DNA of 64,000 bases from CALELM01 sp045617105 (GCA_045617105.1 JAZLHW010000016.1:1-64000), one strand, 5' to 3'; counted from the stretch's first letter, positions 25,630-34,796 are shown. Notes: generated by a model not told the origin, from the letters alone. Numbers and translations: made by a program.

Positions 25630-28548
25630 ATGGAAATAAATGATATTATGCATGGTTTTCGCTTATTGAAAAAGCAATTTCTCAAGGAAACGGCTTCGGA
25701 AGCGTTTGAATTTGTTCATGAGAAGAGTGGTGCAAGGCTTTTTTATTTGAAAAACAATGATGATAACAAGGTGTTTTTCATAGGCTTTCGGACACCTCCG
25801 GCAGATGATACGGGAGTAGCTCATATTGTAGAACATTCCGTGCTTTGCGGTTCCCAAAAGTATCCATTAAAGGAGCCTTTTGTTGAGTTGGTAAAGGGTT
25901 CTCTTAATACGTTTTTGAATGCTATGACCTATCCAGACAAGACGATTTATCCAATGGCTAGTCGAAACGACAAGGATTTCCAGAACCTAATGGATGTTTA
26001 TTTGGATGCAGTTTTTTTTCCAAGCATACACAACACGAAGGATATTTTAATGCAGGAAGGTTGGCATTATGAAATCAATCAGCCGGAGGATGAACTTCGT
26101 TACAGCGGTGTCGTGTATAATGAAATGAAGGGAGCATTGTCAGATACGGAACAGCTTCTTTCTAGCCGAGTAATGTTTTCTTTGTACCCTGACACTACTT
26201 ATAGTTGTGAATCTGGTGGAGATCCTGCTAAAATTCCAACGCTTACGCAGGAAATGTTTGTTGATTTTCACAAGAAATACTATCATCCATCGAATAGCTA
26301 TATTTACCTTTATGGGGATATGGATCTGGAAGAAAAGCTGTCGTACTTGGATAAGGAGTATTTATCAAAGTTTGATGCTATGGAAGTGTCTTCTGAAATT
26401 CACCTGCAAAAGCCTTTTTCTGAGGAACGCCGTGTCACTGAGGTCTATCCTTGTGCAATGGATGAAAGTACTGAGGAAAAAACATTTCTCACCATCAATT
26501 ATGTCGTTGGAAATGTACTGAATGAAGAAGATATGCTTGGACTTGAGATATTGGAGCGTGTTCTTTTTGATACGCCAGCATCTCCTGTTCGGCGTGCCTT
26601 ATTGGATGCTGAGCTGGGCAAAGATGTAGATTCGATTTTTGAATCTGAAATCTTGCAGCCATTCTTAAGTATTATCCTTAATAACTCCGAAAAAAATCGG
26701 ATGAACCAGTTTTGTGATATCGTAGATGAAACCTTGAAAAGACTTGTGCGTGACGGCATAGATCGGAAGCTGATGGAATCTTCCATTAACCTGCTGGAAT
26801 TCCGGCTGAGAGAAGCAGATTTTGGTTCTGCACCCAAAGGGCTGATTTATGGTATTCGGAGCTTGAAAACATGGTTGTATGATGGTGATCCCGTGACTTA
26901 TCTAGCCTATGAAGATTTACTGAAAAAAATGAAGGATGGATTGAGTAACGGATTTTTTGAAAAATTGATTCAGAAATATCTCCTTGATAATCCGCATAAG
27001 GTCTTGCTGGTCATGGAACCGAGCAAAACTTTAGCTATAGAAAAGGAACAGGCTCTAAAGGAAGAGCTTGCAGCGAAAAAAGAAAAGCTCTCGCAAGAAG
27101 AGATCCGTGAATTGATAGAATTGAATCGTCAATTAAAGGAACGTCAACAGAGACCAGAGTCATTAGAAGCATTGAAGACGATTCCTTTGTTAAAGCTTTC
27201 TGACATACGGAAGGATTCCGAGGACTATCCTCTGGAAGAAAAGCTTTTAGAGGATACAAAAATTCTTTTTTCCAATTTGGAAACGAACGGCATTGCTTAT
27301 TTAAATTTCGTTTTTGATACCTCCTGTGTGCCACAAGAAAAATTACCCTACCTGCATTTGTTTTCTGAATTGATAGGTTCTGTTTCTACTGAGAACTACT
27401 CGTATGAGGAGTTAGGAAAGGAAATAGACTTGTATACTGGCGGAATCAGCTATTTAGCTGCTGCTGTTACCAAAAAGAACGATGCAGAGGATTTTCGTCC
27501 AGTTTTCAAAGTGAAGGCAAAAACTTTGATTGGAAAACTGCCTAAATTGATGGAGCTTTTGACAGAGATCTTTACGAAGACTTGCTTTGATGACAAGAAA
27601 AGAGTCAAAGAACTTATAACTCAAGTACGGGTCGCTTTTGAACTGAATATGCAGCGTTCTGCGCATAATATTGTTTCCGGTCGTTTGGAAAGCTACCTAT
27701 CCTCTAGCGGAAGTTATATGGAAGAAGGCGGCTTGCCGTTTTATCGTTTCGTAAAATCCTTCCTTGCAGATTTTGACCATAGGTTTGAGGAATTGCCCAG
27801 CATTATGAAGGAGATTCTTTCTTTGGTATTCCGAAAGGAAAATATCTTGATTGGCGTTACTATGCCAGAACAGGAGTATCCGTCGTTTGCTGTGGCACTC
27901 CCTAGCTTGCTGTCGAAGCTGCCAAACGAATCTTGTCCTAAGGAAGTATATCATTGGAATCATGATGTAAAAAATGAAGGATTTATGTCTACTAGTCAAG
28001 TGCAGTATGTAGGAAAGGGCGCAAATTTTATAAAATTAGGATATGCTTATACGGGAGCTATGCGCATACTGGAAACGCTTTTGCGGTACGATTATTTTTG
28101 GACAAAAATTCGTGTGCAGGGTGGTGCGTATGGAGCATTTACTCATTTCAATCGCAATGGAATGATGTACTTTGCTTCCTACCGAGATCCTAACCTCGTG
28201 GAAACGCTGGATATACTAAATAAAACAGCAGATTATCTTAAAAGCTTTCAGGTATCTGACCGTGAGATGGACAAGCTGATCATTGGAACAATGAGCAGCA
28301 TAGACGCACCATTGACACCCAAAATGAAGGGAGAAGCTGCCTTTAATTGTTGGCTGCGGGATATTACGTTGGAGGATCGTCAAAAGAGCAGAGATGAGAT
28401 TTTGACTGCTAGACAGCAAGAGATTCGTGATCTTGCAGATCTTATTGATTCCTGCATGAAGGAAAATTATCTTTGCGTCTTTGGAAACGAAGCAAAACTG
28501 AAGGAGAACAAGGAATGGTTTTCATCGCTTGTTTCTGTCATGGAATAA
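25630..28548 (+). CDS. Insulinase-family metalloprotease M16C (PreP-like)
   Basis: A 972-residue pitrilysin-fold zinc peptidase. The inverted zinc motif is H65-I-V-E68-H69 (HIVEHSVLCGS), followed by ELVKGSLNTFLNAMTYPDKT, typical of the M16C/presequence-protease group. The length fits the single-chain form with two halves joined by a helical hairpin near 470-510 that is rich in lysine and glutamate. No signal peptide is seen, so it should act in the cytoplasm on peptides. It has its own promoter. AGGAGG precedes ATG 25630. Confidence 0.92.
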   Translation: MEINDIMHGFRLLKKQFLKETASEAFEFVHEKSGARLFYLKNNDDNKVFFIGFRTPPADDTGVAHIVEHSVLCGSQKYPLKEPFVELVKGSLNTFLNAMTYPDKTIYPMASRNDKDFQNLMDVYLDAVFFPSIHNTKDILMQEGWHYEINQPEDELRYSGVVYNEMKGALSDTEQLLSSRVMFSLYPDTTYSCESGGDPAKIPTLTQEMFVDFHKKYYHPSNSYIYLYGDMDLEEKLSYLDKEYLSKFDAMEVSSEIHLQKPFSEERRVTEVYPCAMDESTEEKTFLTINYVVGNVLNEEDMLGLEILERVLFDTPASPVRRALLDAELGKDVDSIFESEILQPFLSIILNNSEKNRMNQFCDIVDETLKRLVRDGIDRKLMESSINLLEFRLREADFGSAPKGLIYGIRSLKTWLYDGDPVTYLAYEDLLKKMKDGLSNGFFEKLIQKYLLDNPHKVLLVMEPSKTLAIEKEQALKEELAAKKEKLSQEEIRELIELNRQLKERQQRPESLEALKTIPLLKLSDIRKDSEDYPLEEKLLEDTKILFSNLETNGIAYLNFVFDTSCVPQEKLPYLHLFSELIGSVSTENYSYEELGKEIDLYTGGISYLAAAVTKKNDAEDFRPVFKVKAKTLIGKLPKLMELLTEIFTKTCFDDKKRVKELITQVRVAFELNMQRSAHNIVSGRLESYLSSSGSYMEEGGLPFYRFVKSFLADFDHRFEELPSIMKEILSLVFRKENILIGVTMPEQEYPSFAVALPSLLSKLPNESCPKEVYHWNHDVKNEGFMSTSQVQYVGKGANFIKLGYAYTGAMRILETLLRYDYFWTKIRVQGGAYGAFTHFNRNGMMYFASYRDPNLVETLDILNKTADYLKSFQVSDREMDKLIIGTMSSIDAPLTPKMKGEAAFNCWLRDITLEDRQKSRDEILTARQQEIRDLADLIDSCMKENYLCVFGNEAKLKENKEWFSSLVSVME

Positions 28549-28648
28549 TGCATGATAAGAAAGAAGGTCGTTGACAATATTTTGTTTAGCGTGTCATAAT
28601 GTGAGAAGATAGTGTTCGTAACGTGTTTTGCCGAATAGGGGGATTTTT

Positions 28649-29536
28649 GTGAAAGATACCATATTTACTGGCGCAGGTGTTGCACTTGTTACTCCGTTTA
28701 CGGAAGACGGTATTAATTTTCCAGAGCTTGGACGCATGATTGAGGATCAGATTGCCGGAGGTACTGATGCCATTGTTATTGCGGCGACGACGGGTGAGTC
28801 GGCTTCCATGACAGATGAGGAACATCGTGCTGCTATTAAATTTGCCGTTGACCAAGTAAAGGGGCGTATTCCTGTGATTGCAGGAACTGGCTCTAATGAA
28901 ACGGCGTATGCGATCCAATTGACGCAGTATGCCGAAAAGGTGGGAGCAGATGCTGCATTGGTCGTTACTCCGTATTACAACAAATGTACGCAGAACGGTG
29001 TAGTCCGTCACTATAACATGATTGCTGACAGCGTGAATATTCCGTTGATTCTTTATGATGTCCCATCACGTACTGGGTTTGGCATCAAAACGGAGACATA
29101 TGTAAAATTGGCAGAGCATCCGCGCATTGCAGCAGTGAAGGAAGCCAACGGTGACTTGTCAGCAATTCTTCGACTCAGGAAGGCTTGCGGTGATGATTTG
29201 GCGGTGTATTCAGGAAACGATGATCAGATCGTGCCGATTCTTTCCTTGGGGGGCAAGGGGGTTATTTCCGTGCTTTCCAATGTAGTGCCTCGTCAAACGC
29301 ATGATATGTGCCAGCTGTATTTTGATGGGAAAGTCAAGGAATCTGCACAGCTGCAGATTGATTATTCAGATTTGATCGATGCACTTTTTTGTGAGGTAAA
29401 CCCAATTCCAGGTAAGGTTGCACTTCGTTTGATGGGATATGATGTAGGGCAGCTTCGTATGCCGTTAACGGAAATTGAGCCAGTACACCTTGAGCAGCTA
29501 AAGACAGCTCTCAAAAATCATGGCTTGTTAAAATAA
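28649..29536 (+). CDS. dapA: 4-hydroxy-tetrahydrodipicolinate synthase
   Basis: Condenses aspartate semialdehyde and pyruvate in lysine and diaminopimelate synthesis. The 295-residue TIM barrel shows ATTGES at 46-51, catalytic Y136 (LILYDVPSRTG) with R141, and Schiff-base K164 in AAVKEANGD. The start is GTG 28649, preceded by AGGGGG; an in-frame upstream start lacks a ribosome site. lysC, which feeds the same pathway, is 30 kb away in this window. Confidence 0.95.
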   Translation: MKDTIFTGAGVALVTPFTEDGINFPELGRMIEDQIAGGTDAIVIAATTGESASMTDEEHRAAIKFAVDQVKGRIPVIAGTGSNETAYAIQLTQYAEKVGADAALVVTPYYNKCTQNGVVRHYNMIADSVNIPLILYDVPSRTGFGIKTETYVKLAEHPRIAAVKEANGDLSAILRLRKACGDDLAVYSGNDDQIVPILSLGGKGVISVLSNVVPRQTHDMCQLYFDGKVKESAQLQIDYSDLIDALFCEVNPIPGKVALRLMGYDVGQLRMPLTEIEPVHLEQLKTALKNHGLLK

Positions 29537-29572
29537 TGATGTAGAACATATCAGTAAAGGTGGGAGTTTCGA

Positions 29573-30130
29573 ATGAAGAGATTTATTCAATTTTTCTTGA
29601 CTGTTTGCATGGTGGTTTTTAGTGCACAGGTTGCTTTTGCAAATACGGATAAGGTGACGTTATATGAAGGTGCAGATATTACGGCTGTGCATCGTATGGC
29701 ATTGGCACTTCCTCGGTATACTCCAATCGGTGAAAATGCACCTGACAAGGAAGCATTGAACAAGATTGTGTATAAGGCAAGCGATGCGGGACGTTGCTAT
29801 GTAATCGCTTATGATGAAATGGCTGAAAATATTAAATCGGCTGGAGGAGCAGATATCAAAGTACTGGACTATCGTAAGGCAATGAAGATCTTTAAGGAGA
29901 ATGCTGACAAATATGCAGATGCATATGTCATTCTTACAGTTGCCAATAATAGCCGCACGTCGTTCTTCTTCGATGTTTATAAATCAGGTACGAATGAGCT
30001 TCTCTATACTTACCAGATTTTTGCTAACAAGCATGACAAGGATGATGAAAACACGTATAAGCTTCTTTCTGAGCAATTTTTTAAGCAGTTTGAGGTTTCT
30101 GTCAAAGATCAAATGAAAAAGAAAAAATAA
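29573..30130 (+). CDS. Secreted protein of unknown function, 185 residues
   Basis: Not recognised. A clear signal peptide covers residues 1-23 (basic start MKRF, hydrophobic core, cleavage after AFA). The mature part is about 160 residues with alternating helix and strand character, no cysteine pair and a lysine-rich C-terminus. GTGGGAG precedes the ATG. It follows dapA by 36 bases and ends at a strong terminator, so it may be cotranscribed with dapA. A periplasmic or surface role is an inference from the signal alone. Confidence 0.8.
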   Translation: MKRFIQFFLTVCMVVFSAQVAFANTDKVTLYEGADITAVHRMALALPRYTPIGENAPDKEALNKIVYKASDAGRCYVIAYDEMAENIKSAGGADIKVLDYRKAMKIFKENADKYADAYVILTVANNSRTSFFFDVYKSGTNELLYTYQIFANKHDKDDENTYKLLSEQFFKQFEVSVKDQMKKKK

Positions 30131-30143
30131 ATAAAATGCGAGG

Positions 30144-30178
30144 ATACGATATCGATGATTCATCGATATCGTATTTTC
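30144..30178 (+). terminator. Terminator after the secreted unknown
   Basis: A 14-bp perfect stem (ATACGATATCGATG and complement) with a three-base loop, followed by TTTT-type sequence, 14 bases after the stop. Confidence 0.85.
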
Positions 30179-30208
30179 ATATTTTGTATAGAACCCGTGT
30201 AGAATAAT

Positions 30209-30260
30209 AAAGTCAAAAAGTCAAAAGAATATTTGACTTTTTGACTTTATCTTGTATAAT
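30209..30260 (+). promoter_or_regulatory. clpB promoter overlapped by a paired-heptad inverted repeat
   Basis: The arm AAAGTCAAAAAGTCAAA at 30209-30225 is exactly complementary to 30232-30248, six bases apart. Each arm holds two direct AAGTCAA heptads with an 8-bp period. The -35 TTGACT (30233-30238) is part of the right arm, and TATAAT at 30255-30260 follows after 16 bases. The heptad is that of CtsR boxes, but in the known CtsR box the two heptads repeat every 10 bp. A repressor blocking clpB is inferred; no ctsR gene is in the window. Confidence 0.8.
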
Positions 30261-30309
30261 AGTTCTTAGAAAGAATTGTTCATTGAGATCAGAGCAAGGA
30301 GAAGATCGT

Positions 30310-32883
30310 ATGAGTGGAGAAAAATTTACGTCTAAAACTCTTGAAACGCTGCAACTGGCACAACAAATTGCAGCACTGAAATATCATCAAGAAATTTCAT
30401 CTGTACATGTATTATCGGCACTTGTTAAAGAGCCAACTGGATTGCTTGCGACCATTTTTGATGATTGCAAAACAGATAGGATCATGCTGAAAGCCAAATT
30501 GGAACAGGTATTGTCCAAGATTCCTAGCGTCAAGGGACAAGACCGCTTAACTATGGGGATGGATATGGTCAGGGTTTTGGCACAGGCAGAGGAATTTTCT
30601 AAGAGCTTGAAGGATGAGTATGTCAGTACAGAACATTTGCTGATGGCAATTGTGACGGATGGAAACGAGGAGGCTAGGAAAATTGCGTCAGATTTTCATT
30701 TGACGAGAAACAATATACGAGAATCGATCAAGAAAAATCGAAAGCAGAATGTAACGAATGAAAATCCAGAGGAATCCTACCAGTCTTTGGAAAAGTATGG
30801 TCGTGATCTGACAGCAGCTGCACGGCATGGCAAACTGGATCCTGTCATTGGCAGAGATGATGAAATTCGTCGAACCATAGAGATTTTGTCTCGCAGAACA
30901 AAGAATAATCCTGTTTTAATTGGTGAGCCAGGTGTGGGAAAAACGGCTATCGTGGAAGGTTTAGCAAGACGTATTGTAGCCGGAGATGTGCCGGAATCCT
31001 TAAAGAACAAGGTAATTTATTCCTTGGACTTAGGGTCTTTGGTAGCTGGCGCAAAATTCCGCGGTGAATTTGAGGAGCGTCTGAAGGCTGTTTTGACCGA
31101 AATCACTAAATCGGATGGACAAATATTGCTCTTCATTGATGAAGTCCATATGGTGGTTGGAGCAGGAGCAACAGAAGGCGCTATGGATGCTGGCAATATT
31201 CTAAAGCCTATGATGGCAAGAGGAGAGCTTCGCTGCATTGGTGCAACAACCTTGAATGAGTATCGAAAACATATTGAAAAGGATACGGCATTAGAACGAC
31301 GTTTTCAGCCGATCATGGTAGGACAGCCGAATGCAGAAGATACCATTTCTATTTTGCGTGGCTTAAAAGAACGGTATGAAGTACATCATGGCGTGAGGAT
31401 TCGTGATGCGGCGTTGGTATCTGCTGCAGTTCTTTCTGAACGCTACATATCGGATCGCTTCTTGCCAGACAAGGCAATTGATTTGGTAGATGAGGCAGCG
31501 GCGAAGCTGCGTACAGAAATTGAGTCTATGCCTGCCCAATTGGATGAATGCAGGCGAAAGATTATGCAGCTTGAAATAGAGGAACAGGCACTGCGCAAGG
31601 AATCGGATGAACATTCGGCAGAAAGATTAAAGAAAATCGTAGAAGAAAAAAACCATTTGCAAGAAGAAGAACAGGAACTGCAAAAAAAATGGGAAATGGA
31701 GAAGCAAGTTATTCTTAGGATTCGTGCACTAAAAAAGGAACTAGATGAGACGAAAAATCAAATTGAGGAAGCGATGCGTTCCAATGATTTAAATCTTGCA
31801 TCTGAATTGAAATATGGGAAGATGCCAGAGCTTATCCAGCGTCTGAAGGAAGAAGAGGAAAATCTTTCTTCCCAATCCCAAGAAGAAAGATTATTAAAGG
31901 AAGAGGTCGGAGAAGAAGACATTGCTAAAGTAGTTAGTCGATGGACAGGAATTCCTGTTGCTAAAATGTTGACAGGAGAACGTGAAAAGCTTTTGCATCT
32001 GGAAGAGGTGCTTCATAAGCGTGTCGTTGGACAGGAAGATGCAGTTACCTCTGTCAGCGAAGCTATTCTTCGGGCACGTGCAGGCATTAAAGATCCCAAC
32101 CGCCCGATTGGTTCATTTATTTTCCTTGGACCTACGGGAGTAGGAAAAACAGAATTGGCAAAAGCCTTGGCAGAAGCCCTTTTTGATGATGAACGAAGCA
32201 TGATCCGCATTGATATGAGTGAGTATATGGAGAAACACTCCGTTGCTCGGCTGATTGGTGCGCCTCCGGGCTATGTTGGATATGATGAAGGAGGGCAGCT
32301 TACAGAAGCGGTTCGCCATCGTCCTTACAGTGTTATTTTACTGGATGAAATAGAAAAGGCTCATCGTGATGTGTTTAATGTACTGCTGCAAATTTTGGAT
32401 GATGGGCGTTTGACAGATGGCAAAGGACGTATGGTAAATTTCAAAAATTCCGTCGTTATCATGACAAGTAATCTTGGATCGCATGAAATTTTGAACAAAA
32501 GCTATGAAGAGGCCCAAGCTGCAGTGCAGGATATTTTAAAAGACTATTTTCGGCCAGAATTTTTGAATCGTGTGGATGATACGATTGTATTCAGAGGACT
32601 TACAAGGGAACAGGTAAAGAATGTAGCAGAAATTCTTTTGCAAAACTTGAACGCCCGCTTGGAAGAACAAGTAGAAATATCCTTGGAATGGGATTCTTCT
32701 GTACTGGAGTTTTTTGCAAATCATGGATTTGATCCGAACTTTGGAGCAAGACCTCTTCGCAGATTGTTATCGCATACAGTAGAAACAGAATTGTCTAAGA
32801 AAATTATTGCTGGTACGATACAAAGCGGAGGAAAGGTTTGCATTCTTGTAAAGGATGATCAATTAGAATTTAGGAAATGCTGA
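30310..32883 (+). CDS. clpB: ATP-dependent disaggregase ClpB
   Basis: Hexameric AAA+ chaperone that rescues aggregated proteins with DnaK. Domains in order: Clp N-domain (about 1-145), first AAA+ module with Walker A GEPGVGKT from 205, a long coiled-coil middle domain at about 395-525, and the second AAA+ module with GPTGVGKT from 607. The middle domain and 857-residue length identify ClpB and not ClpC. No ClpP-binding loop assignment was attempted. The start is ATG 30310, downstream of the promoter; an earlier in-frame start would overlap the -35. No ctsR, mcsA or mcsB adjoins it. Confidence 0.96.
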   Translation: MSGEKFTSKTLETLQLAQQIAALKYHQEISSVHVLSALVKEPTGLLATIFDDCKTDRIMLKAKLEQVLSKIPSVKGQDRLTMGMDMVRVLAQAEEFSKSLKDEYVSTEHLLMAIVTDGNEEARKIASDFHLTRNNIRESIKKNRKQNVTNENPEESYQSLEKYGRDLTAAARHGKLDPVIGRDDEIRRTIEILSRRTKNNPVLIGEPGVGKTAIVEGLARRIVAGDVPESLKNKVIYSLDLGSLVAGAKFRGEFEERLKAVLTEITKSDGQILLFIDEVHMVVGAGATEGAMDAGNILKPMMARGELRCIGATTLNEYRKHIEKDTALERRFQPIMVGQPNAEDTISILRGLKERYEVHHGVRIRDAALVSAAVLSERYISDRFLPDKAIDLVDEAAAKLRTEIESMPAQLDECRRKIMQLEIEEQALRKESDEHSAERLKKIVEEKNHLQEEEQELQKKWEMEKQVILRIRALKKELDETKNQIEEAMRSNDLNLASELKYGKMPELIQRLKEEEENLSSQSQEERLLKEEVGEEDIAKVVSRWTGIPVAKMLTGEREKLLHLEEVLHKRVVGQEDAVTSVSEAILRARAGIKDPNRPIGSFIFLGPTGVGKTELAKALAEALFDDERSMIRIDMSEYMEKHSVARLIGAPPGYVGYDEGGQLTEAVRHRPYSVILLDEIEKAHRDVFNVLLQILDDGRLTDGKGRMVNFKNSVVIMTSNLGSHEILNKSYEEAQAAVQDILKDYFRPEFLNRVDDTIVFRGLTREQVKNVAEILLQNLNARLEEQVEISLEWDSSVLEFFANHGFDPNFGARPLRRLLSHTVETELSKKIIAGTIQSGGKVCILVKDDQLEFRKC

Positions 32884-32975
32884 GTATTCAGTTGCTTATC
32901 TTGATGTGTATTTTTTAAAAGATGCTCATGCATCAGCTTTTCCTTAACAACAGAATCTTGAGGAGGAAAGTTTTA

Positions 32976-33737
32976 TTGCGTTCTTTTTTTATTGGACTTC
33001 AATTTTTAACTAGGATTTCACTTGTGAAGCAGGTGGAGTGGACGGAGGAAGATTTTGGGAAAAGCGTTCGATGGTTTCCTTTGATTGGTGCAGTGCTTGG
33101 ACTTTGCTATGCGGGGGCGGCAGGACTTCTTTTCTTCCTGCTTCCCATGCAGTGCATCATTGTTCCGCAGCATGTTTGTGCAGCAATACTTTTGGTATTG
33201 ACTGTTTTGCTGACGGGAGGCATCTTTTGTGATGGTTTCATGGATTCCATGGATGGAATTTTTTCTGGACGGTCTAGGGAAAAAATGTTGGAAATCATGA
33301 AGGACAGCCGAGTAGGTGCTAATGGTGTCATGACATTCGTATCCTTGATGCTCCTCGAATGGAGTTTGCTTTTAGATATGGATCGGTCGCAACTCTTGAT
33401 GGCTGTTTTCGTTATGCCAATCATATCCCGTATGATGGTCGTGATGGCAATTACGTGTTTTCCCTATGCAAGACCTAATGGAATGGGAAAAGCATTTGCA
33501 ACGTATGCGGGAAAAGAAGCCTTACTGATCGCTGCGGTTTCAACGATTTTGCTTGTATTTCCTTTAGGGTGTTTGCCTGTCTTTGCCTTTTTCCTAGCTG
33601 CTTTTTTTGCGTGGTGTTTTTGTCGATATGTAACGAAACTTCTTGGTGGGTTGACAGGTGATATCTATGGAGCAACTGCCATGCTGACCGAATTGGTGGT
33701 TTTGTTCTCTATCTTGGTCGGCTCCTATTTTTTGTAA
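32976..33737 (+). CDS. cobS: Adenosylcobinamide-GDP ribazoletransferase (cobalamin synthase)
   Basis: Inner-membrane enzyme that joins AdoCbi-GDP to alpha-ribazole. The motif DGFMDSMDGIFSGRSREKMLEIMKDSRVGANG region near residue 86 is diagnostic, and several hydrophobic segments follow. Strong AGGAGG at 32961-32966 fixes the start at TTG 32976, giving 253 residues. With the phosphatase gene 68 bases downstream it forms the last steps of nucleotide-loop assembly. No cobU, cobT or corrin-ring genes adjoin, and no cobalamin riboswitch was recognised upstream. Confidence 0.92.
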   Translation: MRSFFIGLQFLTRISLVKQVEWTEEDFGKSVRWFPLIGAVLGLCYAGAAGLLFFLLPMQCIIVPQHVCAAILLVLTVLLTGGIFCDGFMDSMDGIFSGRSREKMLEIMKDSRVGANGVMTFVSLMLLEWSLLLDMDRSQLLMAVFVMPIISRMMVVMAITCFPYARPNGMGKAFATYAGKEALLIAAVSTILLVFPLGCLPVFAFFLAAFFAWCFCRYVTKLLGGLTGDIYGATAMLTELVVLFSILVGSYFL

Positions 33738-33805
33738 ATGCAGGTATGCAGAATTAAGCGATACTAAAAAAGGATTACAATTTTGAAAGGAGATAGCAAA
33801 TAAGG

Positions 33806-34435
33806 ATGACAAAACTGATTTTAGTGCGTCATGGGCAGACAGAATGGAATATTGATGGGAGATATCAAGGGCAAACCGATGTACCTCTTTCTGCAGATGG
33901 AGTTCGTCAGGCACAATTACTGGCAGACCATTTTCCGTTAGAAAAGGTGGATGCTATTTATTCCAGTGATTTGAATCGAGCAATGGTGACAGCTGGTTAT
34001 ATTGCTCAAAGATTTGGAATTCAGGTGCAGCCGGAGCCTGCATTTCGTGAACTAAGCTTTGGAGCATGGGAAGGACTCTCCTATGAAGAAATAGTTTCTG
34101 GTTGGCCGGAAGCGATGAAAGATTTTTTGAAGCATCCCGATCGCTTGGAAATACCAAATGGAGAATCTTTCCAACACTTGCAGGACCGAGCTATGGCACG
34201 ATTGAGAGAAATTATAGAAGTTCATGAGGGGGAGCAAGTGGTCGTTGTAGCACATGGAGCAATTTTGCGAACGATTCTTTGTTCTGCACTTCACATGTCA
34301 CTTTCGAATGTGTGGACAATCTGCCAGTTCAATACGGCACTTAATGTTGTACGCTATGACGGCGATTGGAGCAGCGTTGAGCTGATGAATAGTACAGCAC
34401 ATCTTGGCAATGCGAAAATTATAGAAAAAATATAA
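33806..34435 (+). CDS. cobC: Histidine phosphatase, probable alpha-ribazole phosphatase
   Basis: Phosphoglycerate-mutase-fold phosphatase of 209 residues. The phosphohistidine motif is LVRHGQTEWN with H9; the second histidine is in VVAHGA near 148, and the acid is in FRELSFGAWEG. The family covers many substrates, and alpha-ribazole 5'-phosphate is chosen because cobS is adjacent. GAAAGGAG precedes ATG 33806. The stop codon TAA is shared with the first bases of repeat copy C, so the repeat abuts or trims the gene end. Confidence 0.8.
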   Translation: MTKLILVRHGQTEWNIDGRYQGQTDVPLSADGVRQAQLLADHFPLEKVDAIYSSDLNRAMVTAGYIAQRFGIQVQPEPAFRELSFGAWEGLSYEEIVSGWPEAMKDFLKHPDRLEIPNGESFQHLQDRAMARLREIIEVHEGEQVVVVAHGAILRTILCSALHMSLSNVWTICQFNTALNVVRYDGDWSSVELMNSTAHLGNAKIIEKI

Positions 34436-34581
34436 CGAAGCTAAGATGTCCCCTTCTTCAACAACTTGCTGTAAGTTGGGGAGACAAATTTTAACAAGCG
34501 GTGAGCATATCTCCCGCTTCGTTGAAACGCAAATTGGAGGGAAAATGCTTATGGCATTTTCTTGAACAATGGCGTTATAAT
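34431..34581 (+). repeat. Interspersed structured repeat, copy C (module 1 plus promoter-like tail)
   Basis: It begins TATAACGAAGCTAAG directly at the cobC stop. It carries the terminal complementarity AACGAAGC/GCTTCGTT, the two inner hairpins, the GAAAATGC/GCATTTTC inverted repeat, and TGGCAT (34552)-18-TATAAT (34576-34581). It is almost identical to copies A and D. Confidence 0.85.
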
Positions 34582-34676
34582 TCACCGTAGATGTCACCCA
34601 CCTCCATAGATGGTGGATAACTTATGGAGTAAATAAGCGGCGGACATGTCCCTTGCTTTGTTGAAATGCTGACAGA
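34582..34676 (+). repeat. Repeat module 2 directly following copy C
   Basis: CACCTCCATAGATGGTGGATAACTTATGGAG...GCGGCGGACATG...TTGTTGAAATGCTG aligns along its length with the complement of 52086-52182. It shares the end form (C)GCTT(C/T)GTTGAAA(C/T)GC with module 1. A CACCTCCAT...ATGGTGG hairpin is visible. Confidence 0.75.
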
Positions 34677-34720
34677 GACAAGTTTCAGGATATTTTATTC
34701 TGGGACTTGTTTTTTTTGAA

Positions 34721-34749
34721 TTTACCCTATAGGCTTGATGTGATATAAT
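34721..34749 (+). promoter_or_regulatory. Promoter of the tsaE operon
   Basis: TTTACC at 34721-34726, 17 bases, TATAAT at 34744-34749, about 48 bases before tsaE. It follows repeat module 2. Confidence 0.55.
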
Positions 34750-34796
34750 ACTTTCCTAGATGTGTTTTGTATTTTTAATAGGAGAGAATTTACAGC

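Noticed and set aside
30241..30309. An upstream start for clpB
   Set aside because: It would lie within the promoter; ATG 30310 starts at the conserved ClpB N-terminus.
32884..32945. A terminator after clpB
   Set aside because: GATGC-TCAT-GCATC is only five base pairs, with a mismatched flank; too weak to claim.
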